A DNA stretch of 64,000 bases from Prorocentrum cordatum (lineage: Eukaryota > Sar > Dinophyceae > Prorocentrales > Prorocentraceae): contig CAUYUJ010020749.1 of assembly GCA_963575745.1 (NCBI GenBank), positions 507,640-571,639 of the forward strand. The letters run 5' to 3'. The notes under the pieces are model-generated. The model did no database searches. It was not told the DNA's origin and was given only the letters and a program-made list of their open reading frames with translations. How positions within the stretch are numbered: the first letter of the stretch is position 1; each line of letters begins with the position of its first letter. A program made the translations under genes and the position numbers. Below, in pieces: positions 22,660 to 34,753 of this stretch.

Positions 22660-23790
22660 CAACGTCGCATGTCAACGGGCGGATCGGGTCGGGGGGGTGG
22701 GACCCTAACGGGCAGGACGGATCGAGTCGGCGCGGGCGGGCCCTAGCGGGCGGGCGGGTCGGGCGAGAGGACCCTAACGAGCGGTGCGAGTCGGGCGGGC
22801 GGGCATAATCCTAACGGGCAGGTCGGGTCGGGCGGACGGGAAGGTCGGATCGGGACGGGCGCGCCCTAACGGGCGGGCGGGCTGGGCGGGCGGACTCTCA
22901 CGGGTGGGGCAGGTCGGGCGGGCGGGAGAATACAGTACGTGCCATGTTCGAGTGAGCACGCGCGAACCCTAATGGGCGAGTCGGGTCGGACTGGCGGGAT
23001 CCTAACGGACAAAACGGGTCGGGTCGGGACGGGCGGACCCTAACGATCGGGCGGGTCGGGCGAGCAGACCCTGACGGGCGGGACGGGTGGGGCGGGCGAG
23101 AAACTAAAGTGCGGGGCATGTTCGAGTGAGCACGCGCGAACCCTAACAACGTTCGGGTCGGGTCGGGCGGGCGGGGGCCCTAACATGCGGGGCGGGGCGG
23201 GGCGGGGCGGGCGGACCCTGAGGGCGGTCGGGTCGGGCGGACCCTAACGGGCGGGGCGGGTCGGGCGGGCGGGACACTCAAGTGCGAGCAAGCGCGAACC
23301 ATAGCGGGCGGATCGGGTCGGGTCAGGTGGACTGAACCCTAACGGGCGGGACGGCTCGGGTCGGGACGGGCGGATCCTAACAGGCTTGCGGGTTGGCGGG
23401 CGGACCTTAACGAGCGGGACGGGTCACGCGGGCGGGACACTAAAATGCGGGGCGTGCTCGAGTGAGCACGCGCGAACCCTGACAAACAAATCGGATCGGG
23501 CGGATCCCTGACGGGTGGGACGGGTCGGCTCGGGACGGACGGACCCTAACGGGCGGGCGGGTCGGGCAGGCAGACCATAACGGGCGGGACGGTTCGGGCG
23601 GGCGGGCGGGCGGGGTGCGTCCGAGAGAGCACGCGCGAATTCTAACGGGCACCTCGGGTCGGGCAGGCGGTGCCCTCACGGAAGGGGCAGCTGGGGTCGG
23701 GACGGGCGGACCCTAACGGACGGGCGGGTCGATCGGGAGGGCCCTAACGGGCGGAGCGGGCCGGGCGGGCGGAACACTAGAACGTGGGGC
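22660..23790 (+). repeat. GC-rich CCCTAACGGGCGGG minisatellite
   Basis: Imperfect units of about 30-60 bases built from CCCTAACGGGCGGG, GGGTCGGGCGGGCGGAC and, every few hundred bases, CGAGTGAGCACGCGCGAACC (22,950, 23,125, 23,460; diverged at 23,620). CCCTAA inside the unit recalls telomeric hexamers, but spacing and context are those of a minisatellite. No gene. Confidence 0.85.
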
Positions 23791-24559
23791 ACTAACGGGA
23801 ATAACATTGAAAACCGCAACGAACGGAATCAATGTGTGCTTCTCAAAAGGAATCAATTTGTAATTCGCTACAAAGGGAATCAAGTTGTACCCCGCCACAA
23901 AAAAAAATTAACGTGTAATCCGCCGCAGAAGGGGTCAATTTTAACCCGCCACACGGGAATACACCTGTAATCTGCCACAGAGGGAATCAAAGTATAATCC
24001 GAAACAAAAAGAATCAACATGTACTCCGCCACAAAGGGACTCAACTGGTACTTCGCCACAAAAATAAATCCGCACTCCGCCACAATAGGAATCGGCTTGT
24101 ACTCCGCCACAAATGGAATCAACGCGTGAAGCATATTGTAATCATCTTCGAATGGAAGCCAACTGTAATCATCCTCGGAAAATCAGAAAAGGACCTCGGA
24201 TGGTCTTCCGCGCTGGGAATTGTATTGTCATCTTCCACACACGGAATCCCGGTGAGGCTATACATGGGCTTATGGTGGGCCTATAAATAGCCTACGCATG
24301 GACCTGCGGCAACGAAGTATGCAAACGGAATCAGGTTGTATTACAAGAGGGCTCAATTGGTATTCCGCCACGACGAAAATCAGTTATAACCCACCACTGA
24401 AATAATAAATCTGTAATCCGCCACGCAAGGAATCAATTTGCATTCCGCCACACAGCAGATAAACTTGTAATCCGCCACAAATGGGGTCAATGTATAACCC
24501 GCCCCCCAAAAAAACGATTTGAAATCGCCACGAGAAGGGTCAAACTGTACTCCGCCACC
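23791..24559 (+). repeat. CCGCCACAAA minisatellite
   Basis: Units of about 28-30 bases (GGAATCAA-TTGTAATCCGCCACAAA-like) repeat from about 23,820 to 24,120 and again from 24,310 to 24,559, with a non-repeat interval at 24,130-24,300. One monomer (AATCAAATTGTAATTCGC) also lies between the two large rolling-circle elements at 46,313-46,337, so the array is tied to the element insertion or duplication boundary. Confidence 0.8.
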
Positions 24560-24581
24560 AAAAAATTATCCCGGCAAAGCA

Positions 24582-24593
24582 ACCTAACAGCGA
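24582..24593 (+). repeat. 12-bp terminal inverted repeat, 3' side of copy 1
   Basis: ACCTAACAGCGA. It is the exact reverse complement of 46,299-46,310 and lies about 22 bases inside the element edge, while the partner lies 3 bases from its edge. Such asymmetric placement is described for Helentron ends. Confidence 0.6.
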
Positions 24594-24715
24594 TATGTAG
24601 TAGCATAGCTGGAGGCATGCAGCAGCAGTAACACTCGCAGTAGTATTAGCAATAAGAGCAGGAAGTATGAAACAGTGGTAACAGTGAAGTAGTAGTTGTA
24701 GTTCGGAGTCCTGTA

Positions 24716-24962
24716 AAAAGGAGACACTGCTATCAACGCTGGAAATGTGTCAAAACGAGACACTGCTATGAATGGCGGCAGTCGTGTAAAAAGCAGACAC
24801 TGCTATCAACGCTCGCAGTGTGTCAAAACGAAACTTCGCTGTGAATGGTGGGAGTCGTGTAAAAAGGAGACACTGCTATCAACGCTGGGAGTGTCAAAAC
24901 GAGACATTGCTATCAACAGTGCGAGTCGTGTAAAAACGGGACACTGCTATCAACGCTGGCAA
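24716..24962 (+). repeat. GAGACACTGCTATCAACGC tandem block, copy 1
   Basis: About nine units of 25-32 bases, such as GTAAAAAGGAGACACTGCT followed by ATCAACGCTGG, with a second variant reading AATGGCGGCAGTCGTG. It lies downstream of the Rep-helicase stop. The same word recurs inside the intron array and in intergenic spacers. An ATGATGATGAGTGCG microsatellite follows to 25,010. Confidence 0.8.
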
Positions 24963-25031
24963 TGAATGATGATGATGAGTGCGATGATGAGTGCGACGAT
25001 GAGATGATGACTGTTCTTTTTTTCAGAGGAC

Positions 25032-25059
25032 CGCGCTGAGGAGCGGCGTGCGAAGCGGA
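25032..25059 (+). repeat. Shared 3'-flank sequence (RepHel side)
   Basis: 28 bases beginning CGCGCTGAGGAGCGGCGTG. It matches 40,533-40,560 at 26 of 28 positions. Each lies about 210-250 bases beyond the stop codon of a minus-strand gene and is followed by copies of the 18-nt CAGGCTGAGAAGCACCGC word, so the two genes share a 3' flank. Confidence 0.6.
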
Positions 25060-25265
25060 GAAGCTGCAAAGCGTGCAGGCTGAAAAGCATTGCAGACACG
25101 CGCAGGCTGAAAAGCATTCCGCGACACGTGCAGGCTCACCGCGCACAGCTGCACACGAGCGCAGGCTGAGAAGCACCACGCGCATGCAGGCTGAGAAGCA
25201 CCACGCGAATGCAGACGGACAGACTGAACAGCACCGCCACAACGCAACCTGCATCTCATGGCTCC

Positions 25266-28200
25266 TCAAGCTCGCGCAGGCCATCCCAGTTGCTGTCGGG
25301 CCTTCGCGCAAGCGATCTTCGTCGCGGCAATCTTGTCCGTGAAGAGCTCGGCGAAGGCCTTGGCGATCTGTTCCGGGGGGCCGGATTCGATGATGCTCCG
25401 GTCAGGCAAGCCGTGGCTCAAGAGTTGGTTGAAGCTTCTGGGGCGCAACAGGCTGACGTAGTAGGCAAGCCAAATGGACTCGTTCTTGAGTCCTGGCGGA
25501 AACGTCCAGTGCACGATGAAGCCTGGGTCCGTCGTCTTGCCCTGGACGCCATGCAGAGTCCCCTGCTTTTTGGGCAGCACGGTCAACTGCGTCCTGGACA
25601 CCGCGATGGCCGGGCCACCTGTCTTCGCTTTGAACTTCCAGGGGCGCGCCTGCGGGGTGATCGCGAGCACTCCGCGCAGGTCGGGGCCGGCAGGCTGAGA
25701 AGCACTGCCAGCTGTCACCGGCGCGGCCTTCAAGAAAAGTTCATCGCTGTCATCGATCTTGACATAGACGGCCTTTGGCATGTAGTAGAGTACGACCACA
25801 CCGTCCGAGACAATGGACGGGCGGCCCTCCACCGGAGGCTCCAGAGCGTGCAGCTCTATGCCTACCACTTTGCCTGGCGCGCCACGGACATACTTCGGCG
25901 GCAAGACGGATTCTGTCAGGATGACCTCCATGCCAACGAAGAGCGGCAGCAGCCCCGGCATTTTTGCGGTAGCGCCGATGTTGGGCTCCGCGCGCATCTC
26001 GTCGAAATCAGGCTTCGCGAGGCGCGCAGCTGGTCTGTCGATTGCTGGGACGTAAAAGAGCAGCTGGCCAGCATCGTGCGCATCAAGCTTGGCCTGTGCA
26101 TGCATGGCGTAAGAGACGATGCGCCACTCATAGGCCGACTCGTACCAGCCTCGTGCTGCACGCAACCGAGGGTCCCACTGAGGTGGCTGAGCGGCTTCGC
26201 TGCTGCTGGCAGCAGGCTGAGCAGCACCGCTAGAGCTAACGACCTCTGTTTTGACGATCGCCTGCCAGCTCTCGTCAGAGATCTTTTTTCCGCCTGGAGT
26301 TCTCATGGCGTGGAGAACCTCGAGTTGCAACGGGTCTGTAAAGCGCTGCATCTGCACGAAATCGATGACGTACTCGATGTCGGCGAGCAACTTCCTACCC
26401 TGTTGGCGTTCGTAGGATTGGCCCGCGTGAGGCGCCAGCAGGGAAGCGGTGGCGGGGACTGGCGGCAACTGGTAGAAGTCTCCGCACAAGATCTTCACAG
26501 GCATGCGTCCCCACGTCTCCTGCGGGCGCATGTACTTCGCGGGGTCCAGGTTGTAGCGCAACGCCCTGCCGTAGGTCGTGCGCAGTGCATCTGCATGCAG
26601 CAAAGGCCCCGGCACAGCACCCAGCTCATCGATCACGTCGACGCCGAGTGTGCCTGTGAGGCGATCCAGCTTTTTCTGCGTCTGTGGCGTCAAGCGCAGC
26701 CTGGCTGTCTGCATGGAATCCGACATGAGCAGGCCATTGGAGGAATGCATGGTCCTGCCGCGCGGGCCGAGGTTGTGTGCGGCGTGGTTGGACTGCGCTT
26801 TGCCGAGGTACCCCTGCTCGCCGAAGTAAGTGATGGCCATCGGCTCCACCACTTTGGAGAGGGTGCGCGTCTTGCCGACACCGCCTCCACCGAGCCAGAT
26901 CGCTCTGTGGTTGCCTGTCGCGGACGCCACGGGGAGGAGATGCGTTGTCTTGTCTGGTCTGCCGTCAAAACGTTTCTGCAGAGACAACGCAAACAACGCC
27001 ACCGCGTCAATCTGCTCCTCCGTGCAGTGGGCATCAGTGACGAGCTTCCACGCAACAGCCGCCGGGCCCTGCATGGCCAAGAGCTGCGGAACGAGTTCTG
27101 GTTGGGCGTCCTCGGCAGCAGGCTGAGGAGCACCGCTGGGGAGCCAGTCGTCCGCAGCATCGGGCAAGATCTCTCCATCCGGGCTCGCTTGCTTCTTTTG
27201 GAGCGCAATGCTTTGCCGCTGTAGGGCGAGCATGTCAGAGAAGGTCTCGTCCAGCCGCGTGCCCTGATGTTCCCGCGCGCCGCTGCTGGCTGGGAGTGCA
27301 AAGCTTGGCTGCAGCATGCCGCTGTACGCTCGGTCGAGATTCTTCAACTGCTTATCGGCGTAGCTGAGGCGGCCCTTCTGGTCCAAGCGCTGCAGTTGGT
27401 CTTGCTGTAGGGCCAGCTCGGTTGCTCTGACGTGGTCCCGCAGCGGAAACCGGGAGATCTCGGTAATCTCGGCGTCCTCCACGTCCTCCTCTACGTCGCT
27501 GCCGCCGCCTCCACCCACGTCAACGAGCTCCAGCGGGACTCGCCCCTTGACCCCTTCGGCATCGCTCGCGGAGTCTTCATCCGCCTCGAGGTGTGCAGTC
27601 GTTGCTGGCCGAGGCTTAACCCGCGCCTCCGCCGCGAGGTCCACGTGCGCCAGCACGTCTCGCGCCACGTGCGCGCAGAACTCCGCCAGGGTGCACTGTT
27701 CCTCGTGCCACCGGCAGTGGTGGTCACTGAAGGCGAGGATGCGCCGTGCCGCCTCCGCTGGCATGCGCCGCGCCAGCTGGGACCTTGCGAAGTGCGCTAG
27801 GCTGAGGAGCACCAGCTCGCCCTCCTCGAGGTTCGCCCGGGGCTCTTTCAGCTCGGAGAAGAGGGTCGTGTCCGCGAGCACGAGCCTCTTGCGGGCCAGG
27901 CGGCTCCTGGAGTCTGCGCGCGCTGCCAACGCGTGGATCTCCGCGCACCGAAGCCGCCACGCCCGCTCGAACGAGTATGGGCGCACGGCGGGGCAGTCGC
28001 AGTTCCTCAGCATATGGCTGTACTGAGTAACGCAGCCACAAGAGAGGGGACACTCGCACGCCCAAGGCGTGAAGAGGAGGGCCTTGAAGAGCGAGTTCTG
28101 CTCGGGGTCCTGTGCCCAGGTCGGGCACTGGAAGCCATCGATGGTGGGGACGGAACTCCGCGTCAAGTGGACCTCCTGCATGCACCGCGGAGCCAAGACG

Positions 28201-31010
28201 TAGTGGCTCTCGAAGGCGAAGAATCGCGGTCCAGAAGCTTTGACCCGGCTCGGCTTCAGGACTCGCCGGACGTACATCCTGTAGACGTAGTACGGCATGG
28301 TCTGCAGGCGAGGGCCTCTGTGGGCGTAGTCGTCGGCCGTGTTCGCGCTGGTGGTGCACGCGTGCATGTCCTCGCACTCCGCACCGCCACCTTGCTCGTC
28401 ACCAGCAGGAGTGTCTCCAGGAGGCTGAGGAGCACCGCTGGTGTCACCTGCTGCGTCCTCCTCCTCGTTGTCGGCGTCAGGGATCTGGATGCGGACTGCT
28501 TGTATTGGCACCTGTTCATTATGCGTCTCCTCGCCCGAACCTTCATGGTTTAGCAAGCGTTTGCACTGCTGGCAGGCCCACTGTAGTTGTCTCGTGAAGA
28601 GCCGCACATTGTGGTGCGACTGGAGGCAGTCGCCGCCTGTGAGGATATGCACGGCCACCTCCGTCGTGGAGAGCCAGAAGCACCGGTTCGCCATCGACGC
28701 CAGGCGGATACAGACCCGCCGAGCGCGGCGAGCGAGATCCTCGCGCGTCCGGCCCCGTTTGGCCAGCGTCTGGTCCTCGCCATCAGCGCCGCCCTCACTG
28801 AGCACCTTCCGGGCTTCCTCCTCCTTCTCGTCCCTCTCCTGCTGCTCCAGACGCTGCATGCCGGTGAGCATAGACTGGAAGAGCGGCGTCATGGACTCCA
28901 TCATCTTGCCCTGGTACTTCGTGATGTAGAAGTCCATTGAGAAAGCCTTCTGGAAAGCAGCTTGGAAGCTCTCCACGACAGATGCATCTGTCGGATGCAA
29001 GGAGCCACAACCGTAGAGCCACTTTTTGCGGCCGCCGAGTTGTTTGGATGAGCGCAATGCGATTGCCGACTCTGGGTTCTTCATGCTGGCCGTTTTCTTG
29101 GTAAGCCTTCTGCGCTTAGCCAGCTGAACTGGGGCGGCCGCAGGCAGCCCGTCCTGGGCAGGCTGAGGAGCACCAGCAGGCTGAAGCACTTTTGCTGCCT
29201 CGGCAGACTCGTCAGGCGCGCACATCAAGAACTGGAAATCCACGTTGCACCGGCTGGTCACTTGAGAGACGTCGTTGGTGGCGCTCCTGAACGGCTGGTC
29301 GCGTTTGACCTGGCGGCGGCACCGCCGGTTGCGGTCATCAGAGAAGTCGATGAACGGAGTCCGGACCAAAGGCTTGCCGCGCCGACGCACTCGCTTGGTG
29401 CGGCCTGCTAGACATAGCTGCTGGATGCGAAAGAACCAGAAGCGGCACGACGGGGTTCTGTTCGAGCGCAGACTCTCTTTGGCCTCGAGCTTCTTCTTGA
29501 CGTACTTGACGCACGTCTCGGTGCAGTCGTGCTCGTGGTTGGAGCAGATGTTGCAAAAGAAGTCATGGCTAAACGCTACCGCCCAAGCCTCCGCATCTGC
29601 GGTAATCTCCTCGACCGAAGCCGGCGAGCCATCGGGCTTGAGGACTTCCTGAATCGCTCCCTCCTCGTTCGTCTGGAAGAGGCTAGCATGGCTGGCTGCC
29701 ATGGCAGGCTGAGGAGCGCCACCTAGTTGCCCGAAGCTAGTTCGTTGGCGGTAGCTTGGAAACGTAGACTGAAAGGCTCCTGTGAGCGGGAGGCCCCGGT
29801 ACGCTGCAGCGCCGATTGCAGGCATCCGGTTCTCTGCGGCTGCCCGCGCTCGCTCCTCCACCAGGCGCGGCTGCTCCACTGGCGGGCCGAGAGGCACCTC
29901 GTCGCGCAGGGTGCCGTCCTCCTCTTCCCCTCCGTCCATGCGGCTCTGTCGTTGCTGCCTGGCTGTGAAAGGCTCTGGCGCGACGTCAGGAAGCCCCAGC
30001 TGCCGTGCGGGCTCGTTGGCAGCTTCGTACTGCACGGTCTCCGCGGTGGAAAGAAGCGCAGTTCGCAGCTCCCGAGCGGCGGTGCGCAGGCCTCCGACCA
30101 CTGCCGACCGCAGCCACGCCATCGTAGGCCCGATGACGCTGTGGCCTTTGCCGTGGCCGTGCGTGAAGCCCCGACCCTGTGCTTCGAAAGGCGCTTGCAC
30201 ATCAGTGGTGCCTGGGGCCACGCACGGCTGCAGAGTCGCTGCCACGTCGTCCTCTGTTGTCACCGCCTGTCGGGCTAGCCTTGTGCGGCCAACAAACAGG
30301 CGCTCTAAGCCGATGATGTAGCGGTAGTGAAGCTCCGTCATCAACAGGAAGAACTTGGCCTGCGCCCGCGGGTCTGCTGCCACTATCTGGTACATCCGCT
30401 CCAGAGAAGGCATGGTCGGAGCTGGACTCCGCAGGTCAGGGCCAGCAGGCTGAGAAGCGCCGCCGGCTCTGGCCACCGCGCCAACCGCGCCCCCGCGAAT
30501 GTCTAAGTGGCTCCGCTTTCCGGGCCCTTCGTGGAGTTGGAGGACCAACGGGCTGTACGTGTCTGCGAAGTTCGGTGTGACGAAGAAGCTGGCCGCGCCG
30601 AACTTGAGGTTGTTGCCGTGCCCGTCGAAGCGGAGTGCGGTTTTCCGCCCCTCCGTGCCAGGGACATCGGAAGTGCTAAGTAGCAACGTCCTGAGGGCAG
30701 TCTTGACCTTGGCAGGCATGCCCGGGCGTGAAATGGCGGAGCCGATGCAGTCGGCCGGCTTAGCGATGTTTAGCGCCTCCATGAAATCCTCCGCCGACGC
30801 CTCTGACAGGATCTGGAGGTCAGTGCCGAAGCCTTTCCTGCCAATCGCCGCCCGAGTGCCTTTCAAGAGCCGCAGCCGGCGGATCACGTCGCCGAAGACA
30901 GCAATCATCTCTGGCGAGCTGAAGCGGCTCTGGCAAGCTGCCTCGTAGGGCTCCTCGTCGGTCGCGAGAGAGTACTCGAGCTCCTCCAGGTTGATGAGGC
31001 GCCGTGCGAC
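25266..31010 (-). pseudogene. Rep-helicase, second exon, copy 1: HUH relaxase and Pif1-like helicase
   Basis: 1,914 codons in phase with exon 1. The Rep part begins with FGAASFFVTPNFADTYSPLV (Helitron_like_N type). It has the HUH motif in QGRGFTHGHGK (histidines at 30,152-30,160) and the nucleophile motif FYITKYQGK (tyrosine codons at 28,926-28,928 and 28,914-28,916). The C-terminal helicase has Walker A GGGGVGKTRTLS (GKT near 26,868-26,876), VIDELGAV (Walker B), GDFYQLPPV, LHGVQGKTTDPG and YVSLLRPRSF, the set of Pif1-type SF1B helicases. It would nick, bind covalently to and unwind the element DNA. Several in-frame GASQPA/GAPQPA inserts lie between domains. This exon is open, but exon 1 of this copy has a premature stop. 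Confidence 0.85.
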
Positions 31011-31527
31011 CTCGAAGGACGAAGAAACGAGACACTGCTATGAAGACATGTAGGTCCAAACGCAACCTTGCGTTCAACGGATGTATGTCCAAACGGGACA
31101 CTGCTATCAACACATGTAGGTCCAAACGAGACACTGCGATCAACGCATGTAGGTCCAAACGGGGCACTGCTATCAACACATGTAGGTCCAAACGGAACAG
31201 TGCTATCAATAGATATAGGTCCAAACGAGACACTGCTATCAACATGTGTAGGTCCAAACGAGATACTGCTATCGACACATGTAGGTCCAAACGAGACAGT
31301 GGTATCAGTGGGTGTAGATCCAAACGAGACACTGTTATCAACACATGTAGGTCCAAACGAGACACTGCTATCAACGCACGTAGGTACAAACAAGACACTG
31401 CGATCAATGGATGTAGGCCTCCACGAGACACTGCTATCAACACATGTAGGTCCAAACGACACACTGCTATCAATGGATCGACTCCACTATCAACACTGGT
31501 AGCATAAGTGGTATTCCTGGGGAAGAC
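31011..31527 (-). other. Putative phase-0 intron with 30-bp repeat array, copy 1
   Basis: 517 bases on the minus strand from CAG|GTCTTCCCC to CCTTCGAG|GTCGCACGG. Removal joins MLFEQ to VARRLINLEELEYS in frame, restoring the protein expected for this family. Without removal the frame shifts (517 = 1 mod 3). Exon edges repeat AGGTC on both sides, as in introner elements. Inside are about 14 tandem units of roughly 30-33 bases (TGTAGGTCCAAACGAGACAC plus TGCTATCAACACA), open in all frames. That openness explains spurious repeat proteins such as LDLHVLIAVSR. Transcript evidence is not available here. Confidence 0.7.
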
Positions 31528-34500
31528 CTGTTCGAACAGCATGGGCCGCTCCCGCTCGAGGTTCGGCGCGCCGTCCCCGAACCAGAACTCTGTGTAGCAC
31601 GCCGGTCAAGACCTGCTGTCGAAAGAACTCAAGGGTTTCTGCGTAGGCACCGATAAGGAGTGCGGTCCCACAGCTCTGCACGCGTCTGCTCCTGCTTGCG
31701 CTTTCTCCAGCACCACCTGCGCTCGCTCGTCGAACGAACGAGCAGCACTCTGTACATCGAGAACCATGCTGCGCATCGTATGCCTGCCGCCCTCGTCGGC
31801 AACAGGCTGAAGAGCACCGCTGCTGTCTGCCACTGTCGGCGTCACCTCGTTCTTGGCGATGCGTGCTGCCTGCTCCTGCAGCGCCACCAGCGTGCCTTGC
31901 AGCGCTTGCATCATTCGGACTGGAGCGATGTCATGCACTGGATCCACTGCAACTGTGACCTCTGCCACAATTTCATGCAGGTAGGCCATGTCAGGCTGTT
32001 CTGCTGCTTCTCCGTCTTTGTCTGTCTCTGTCTCCTCGTCAGACTCGTCTCCCGCCTCGTCGTCTCTGCCCACTTCCGGCGCCCTGGATGCTGGCCCCAA
32101 CAGACGTGCCGGGGCTTTGTCCACACCGTCCACTGGTTGCAGACAGGCTTGGATGTGGTCTGGCACGCCGTCCTCCGGCAGCCGTGTCGGGGCAACATCC
32201 TCCCGGACGGATGCCTCGGAAAAGGTTGCGCACTGCTGCTTGCGCTCCCTCACGATCTGCATATACTCGCCGCGCTTGACTGTTGCCCAGTACGCCTTGT
32301 GGAGTTTGTGCGCGGCGCCCGAGAAAACGATGTTCAGAGAGTCCACAAGCGCGCCCTGCTCCGGGGGCAGCTCCATGGTCGGGATTTGCGCCGTGGGCTG
32401 GGCGAAGAGGATGGTGTTGCCCGAGATGCCTTTCTGCTGGACATCCGGAGCGCCCTTGCCGAGGCGGACTTGCTTCCAACAGCGTCGGCCAAGGGGCGCC
32501 AGCATCTTAGTAGCTTTCGAAGCGTTGCGGACGAGCATGAGCTCCCGGCCGATCCAGTTGTCGTTGACCAGGGCGTTTAACGGCATCTTCGGTTTCTTGG
32601 CGCACAGGTCATTGAGGCAATCCCAACAGACCCACACAAACGCGTTGGCATCTCCCACCCCTGCGCACGGAGGCCTCTCGTCCGCAGGCTGAGAAGCTCC
32701 GCCGGACCTGTCGGCAGCAGGCTGAGAAGCACCGCAGGTTCCCGCCGTTGCTTCTGGTGGTGCAACCGCAGGGACTCGGCGGGAGTGTAGCAGCCACCGC
32801 CACTCTGGGTGCTCCGGATGCTGAACGCTGGACGCATGCAGCTGTTCGCACGGGATCAGTGGCCACCGCTGCCTGTACCTGTCCACGTCCAGGAGCTTCT
32901 GCGCGAGCTCCGGGGACTGCAAATAGTACACCCCGCGGTGCTTCACCAGAGCACGCTTGGGTGGAGCATCTGCCTCGCCATCGGATAGGTCATCGCGATC
33001 GCTTGCTGAGTCGGCGCAGTGCCCAAAGACACGCTCCTCCGGCACTGCTCCAAACAGGCTGAGTTTGTGGCGATGCTCCAGGTAGTCTTTCTGCGCACAG
33101 ACTACGCAGGCTGCCTCGCTTCGGGGCACCGCCTCGCCGCCCGAGAAGCGGTTGGCCTTGCTGCCAGGGTGACAGAACTGTTTGAAGTAAGCAAAATTCT
33201 GCACCATGATCCTCTTCTCTTGAGCGGTTATCGGCCTGCAGCCAGCGTGTGCCATCAGGTACAGCACCCGTTTGCGGTATTCTGCCTCGCCGGCGTGGTT
33301 GCACTGCTTATGCCGCGCAAAGTCCTCTTCTATTAAGAAATCGCAGTCGCAGAGCTGGCAGACGAGCGGTCCCGTCATGACTGCACGGTTAGAGAAAACG
33401 CGCAACTGGTTCCCCTCTACTTCGCCGCCGGGGACGTAGCAGCTCTTCCCCGCGGGAGCAGCAAACGCTCTCCGCACTCGCTCCGCGTACCTCTGCGCAA
33501 ATTCCCTGTGCTGCGCAGGCTGAGGAGCACCGCGGCTGGACACAAGCTCTTTGTAGGTGGCCAGGCGCCGCAGGATTGCCGTGTTACGAATGCCACTCTC
33601 CGGCATCAGCAGATCCTGGTCGATCCTGTTCTGCGCCTCCTCAGCGAACCCTTCCATGGGGTTTGGCCTTTCCTCCGCCTCCGCGATGCGAAGCATTGTT
33701 TTGCCATCGCTTTCCGCCTGCTGGAGTGCCTGGAGCTCGGCCTCCTGCTCGGGAGTGAACTGCTTGGCTTTCAATCCTTTCCGAACTAGCCAGCCTAGTT
33801 GCCGCTCTGCAACACTACGCCCGGCGGACTCCTTCGGAAAGCGGCCGAGGTCTCGCACCTGCTGCATGACCTCCTCGATCTTCGTCTGCTGCGTGAGCCC
33901 GTCGGACTTCGCATCCGCCTGCTGCAGAGTTTGAAGCTCGGCCTCCTGCTCCGGTGAGAAATGCTTGGCCTTCCGTGTTTTTCGGATGTGCCAAGCCAAC
34001 TGCCGCTCTGCAAGCGGGCGTTGAGCGCTCTCCTTCGGCCAGCTGCCGAATTCGCGCACCTGCTGCAGGATCTCATCGGTCTTCTGCTTCCGCTTGAACT
34101 CCTCGTTTGCAGCACGCTGAGCAGCAGCACCTGCAGCACGCTGAGCAGCAGCGCTGACGGCGCGTGACTCCTCGAGGTCTTGCAATTCCAACATCACGTC
34201 ACTAGGAATGCTCTCGCGGTGTTCAAAGAAACGTTCGGCCAACTTGTTTTCAGCTCGCGCTTCCTCAGACGTTCCTTTATTTCGCATCGGTATACGACCG
34301 AACTGCTTCACGTCCTCGACGAGCGTTTGCAGAGATCCGCTTAATGCAGAACGCTGAAGGGCAGCGCTGACAGCGGCTGACTCTGAAGGCGTGGCGCATT
34401 CGAGGGCTTGCAACTCTAACATAACGCCATTAGGAATGCTGTCGCGGTGGTCGGAGAAACGTTCGGCCAACTTGTTTTCAGCTCGTACTTCCTCGGACGT

Positions 34501-34689
34501 TCCTTTCTTGTGCTTCGGTATACGACCGAACTGCTTCACCAGGTCAACAATCCTCTGGACAATACCGTTCAACACAGCACGCTGAGGAGGGGCACTGCTC
34601 ACTGCAGCAGGCTGAGGAGCACCGCTGTTGGGTGCAGAAACGTCAGGAGCATGGCGCCCAGACCGAGAGCTACCAGCATGCCGCGGCAT
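31528..34689 (-). pseudogene. Rep-helicase, first exon, copy 1: repeats, zinc fingers, DUF6570-like
   Basis: ATG at 34,689, 1,054 codons to the intron. Residues 45-305 hold four repeats of about 55-60 residues (VKQFGRIPKHKKGTSEE, VKQFGRIPMRNKGTSEE, VREFGSWPKESAQ, VRDLGRFPKESAG), resembling helicase-associated repeats. Zinc-binding motifs follow: CQLCDCDF with HKQCNH near residues 440-465, CVVCAQ near 530, and CWDCLNDLCAKKPKMPLNAL then VNDNWIGRE near 690, which is the DUF6570-type segment usually preceding the Helitron Rep domain. The end (CYTEFWFGDGAPNLE) leads into exon 2. The codon at 31,606-31,608 is TGA where copy 2 has TGG, so this copy is truncated. A relict spliced leader lies 44-64 bases upstream of the ATG. 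Confidence 0.8.
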
Positions 34690-34732
34690 TACTGTGTACA
34701 GTGGGTGCTGAAAAGTTCCTTTGTAAGGATAG

Positions 34733-34753
34733 CTCTAGGCAACATGGCTAGGG
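34733..34753 (-). other. Relict spliced-leader sequence upstream of RepHel, copy 1
   Basis: The reverse complement reads CCCTAGCCATGTTGCCTAGAG, matching 16 of 21 positions of the dinoflagellate spliced leader (CCGTAGCCATTTTGG...). It lies just upstream of the RepHel ATG on the coding strand. Relict leaders mark sequences that once passed through trans-spliced mRNA and were copied back into DNA. Confidence 0.6.

Noticed and set aside
22660-23790. Interstitial telomere
   Set aside because: CCCTAA occurs once per 30-60-base unit within GC-rich spacer, not as a tandem hexamer or heptamer.
25209-27224. 671-codon plus-strand frame opposite the Pif1 helicase (and 46,907-48,922)
   Set aside because: Antisense shadow of the helicase exon, with no recognisable domain.
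31024-31475. A CRISPR-like array of 30-bp repeats
   Set aside because: The whole unit is repeated with no unique spacers, there are no cas genes, and the context is eukaryotic.
31004-31507. Proteins made of repeated CRSKRDTAIN, THVGPNETLLS or LDLHVLIAVSR, resembling leucine-rich repeats
   Set aside because: All frames of the 30-33-base array are open at once because the unit lacks stops, and the array lies within a stretch whose removal restores the RepHel frame.
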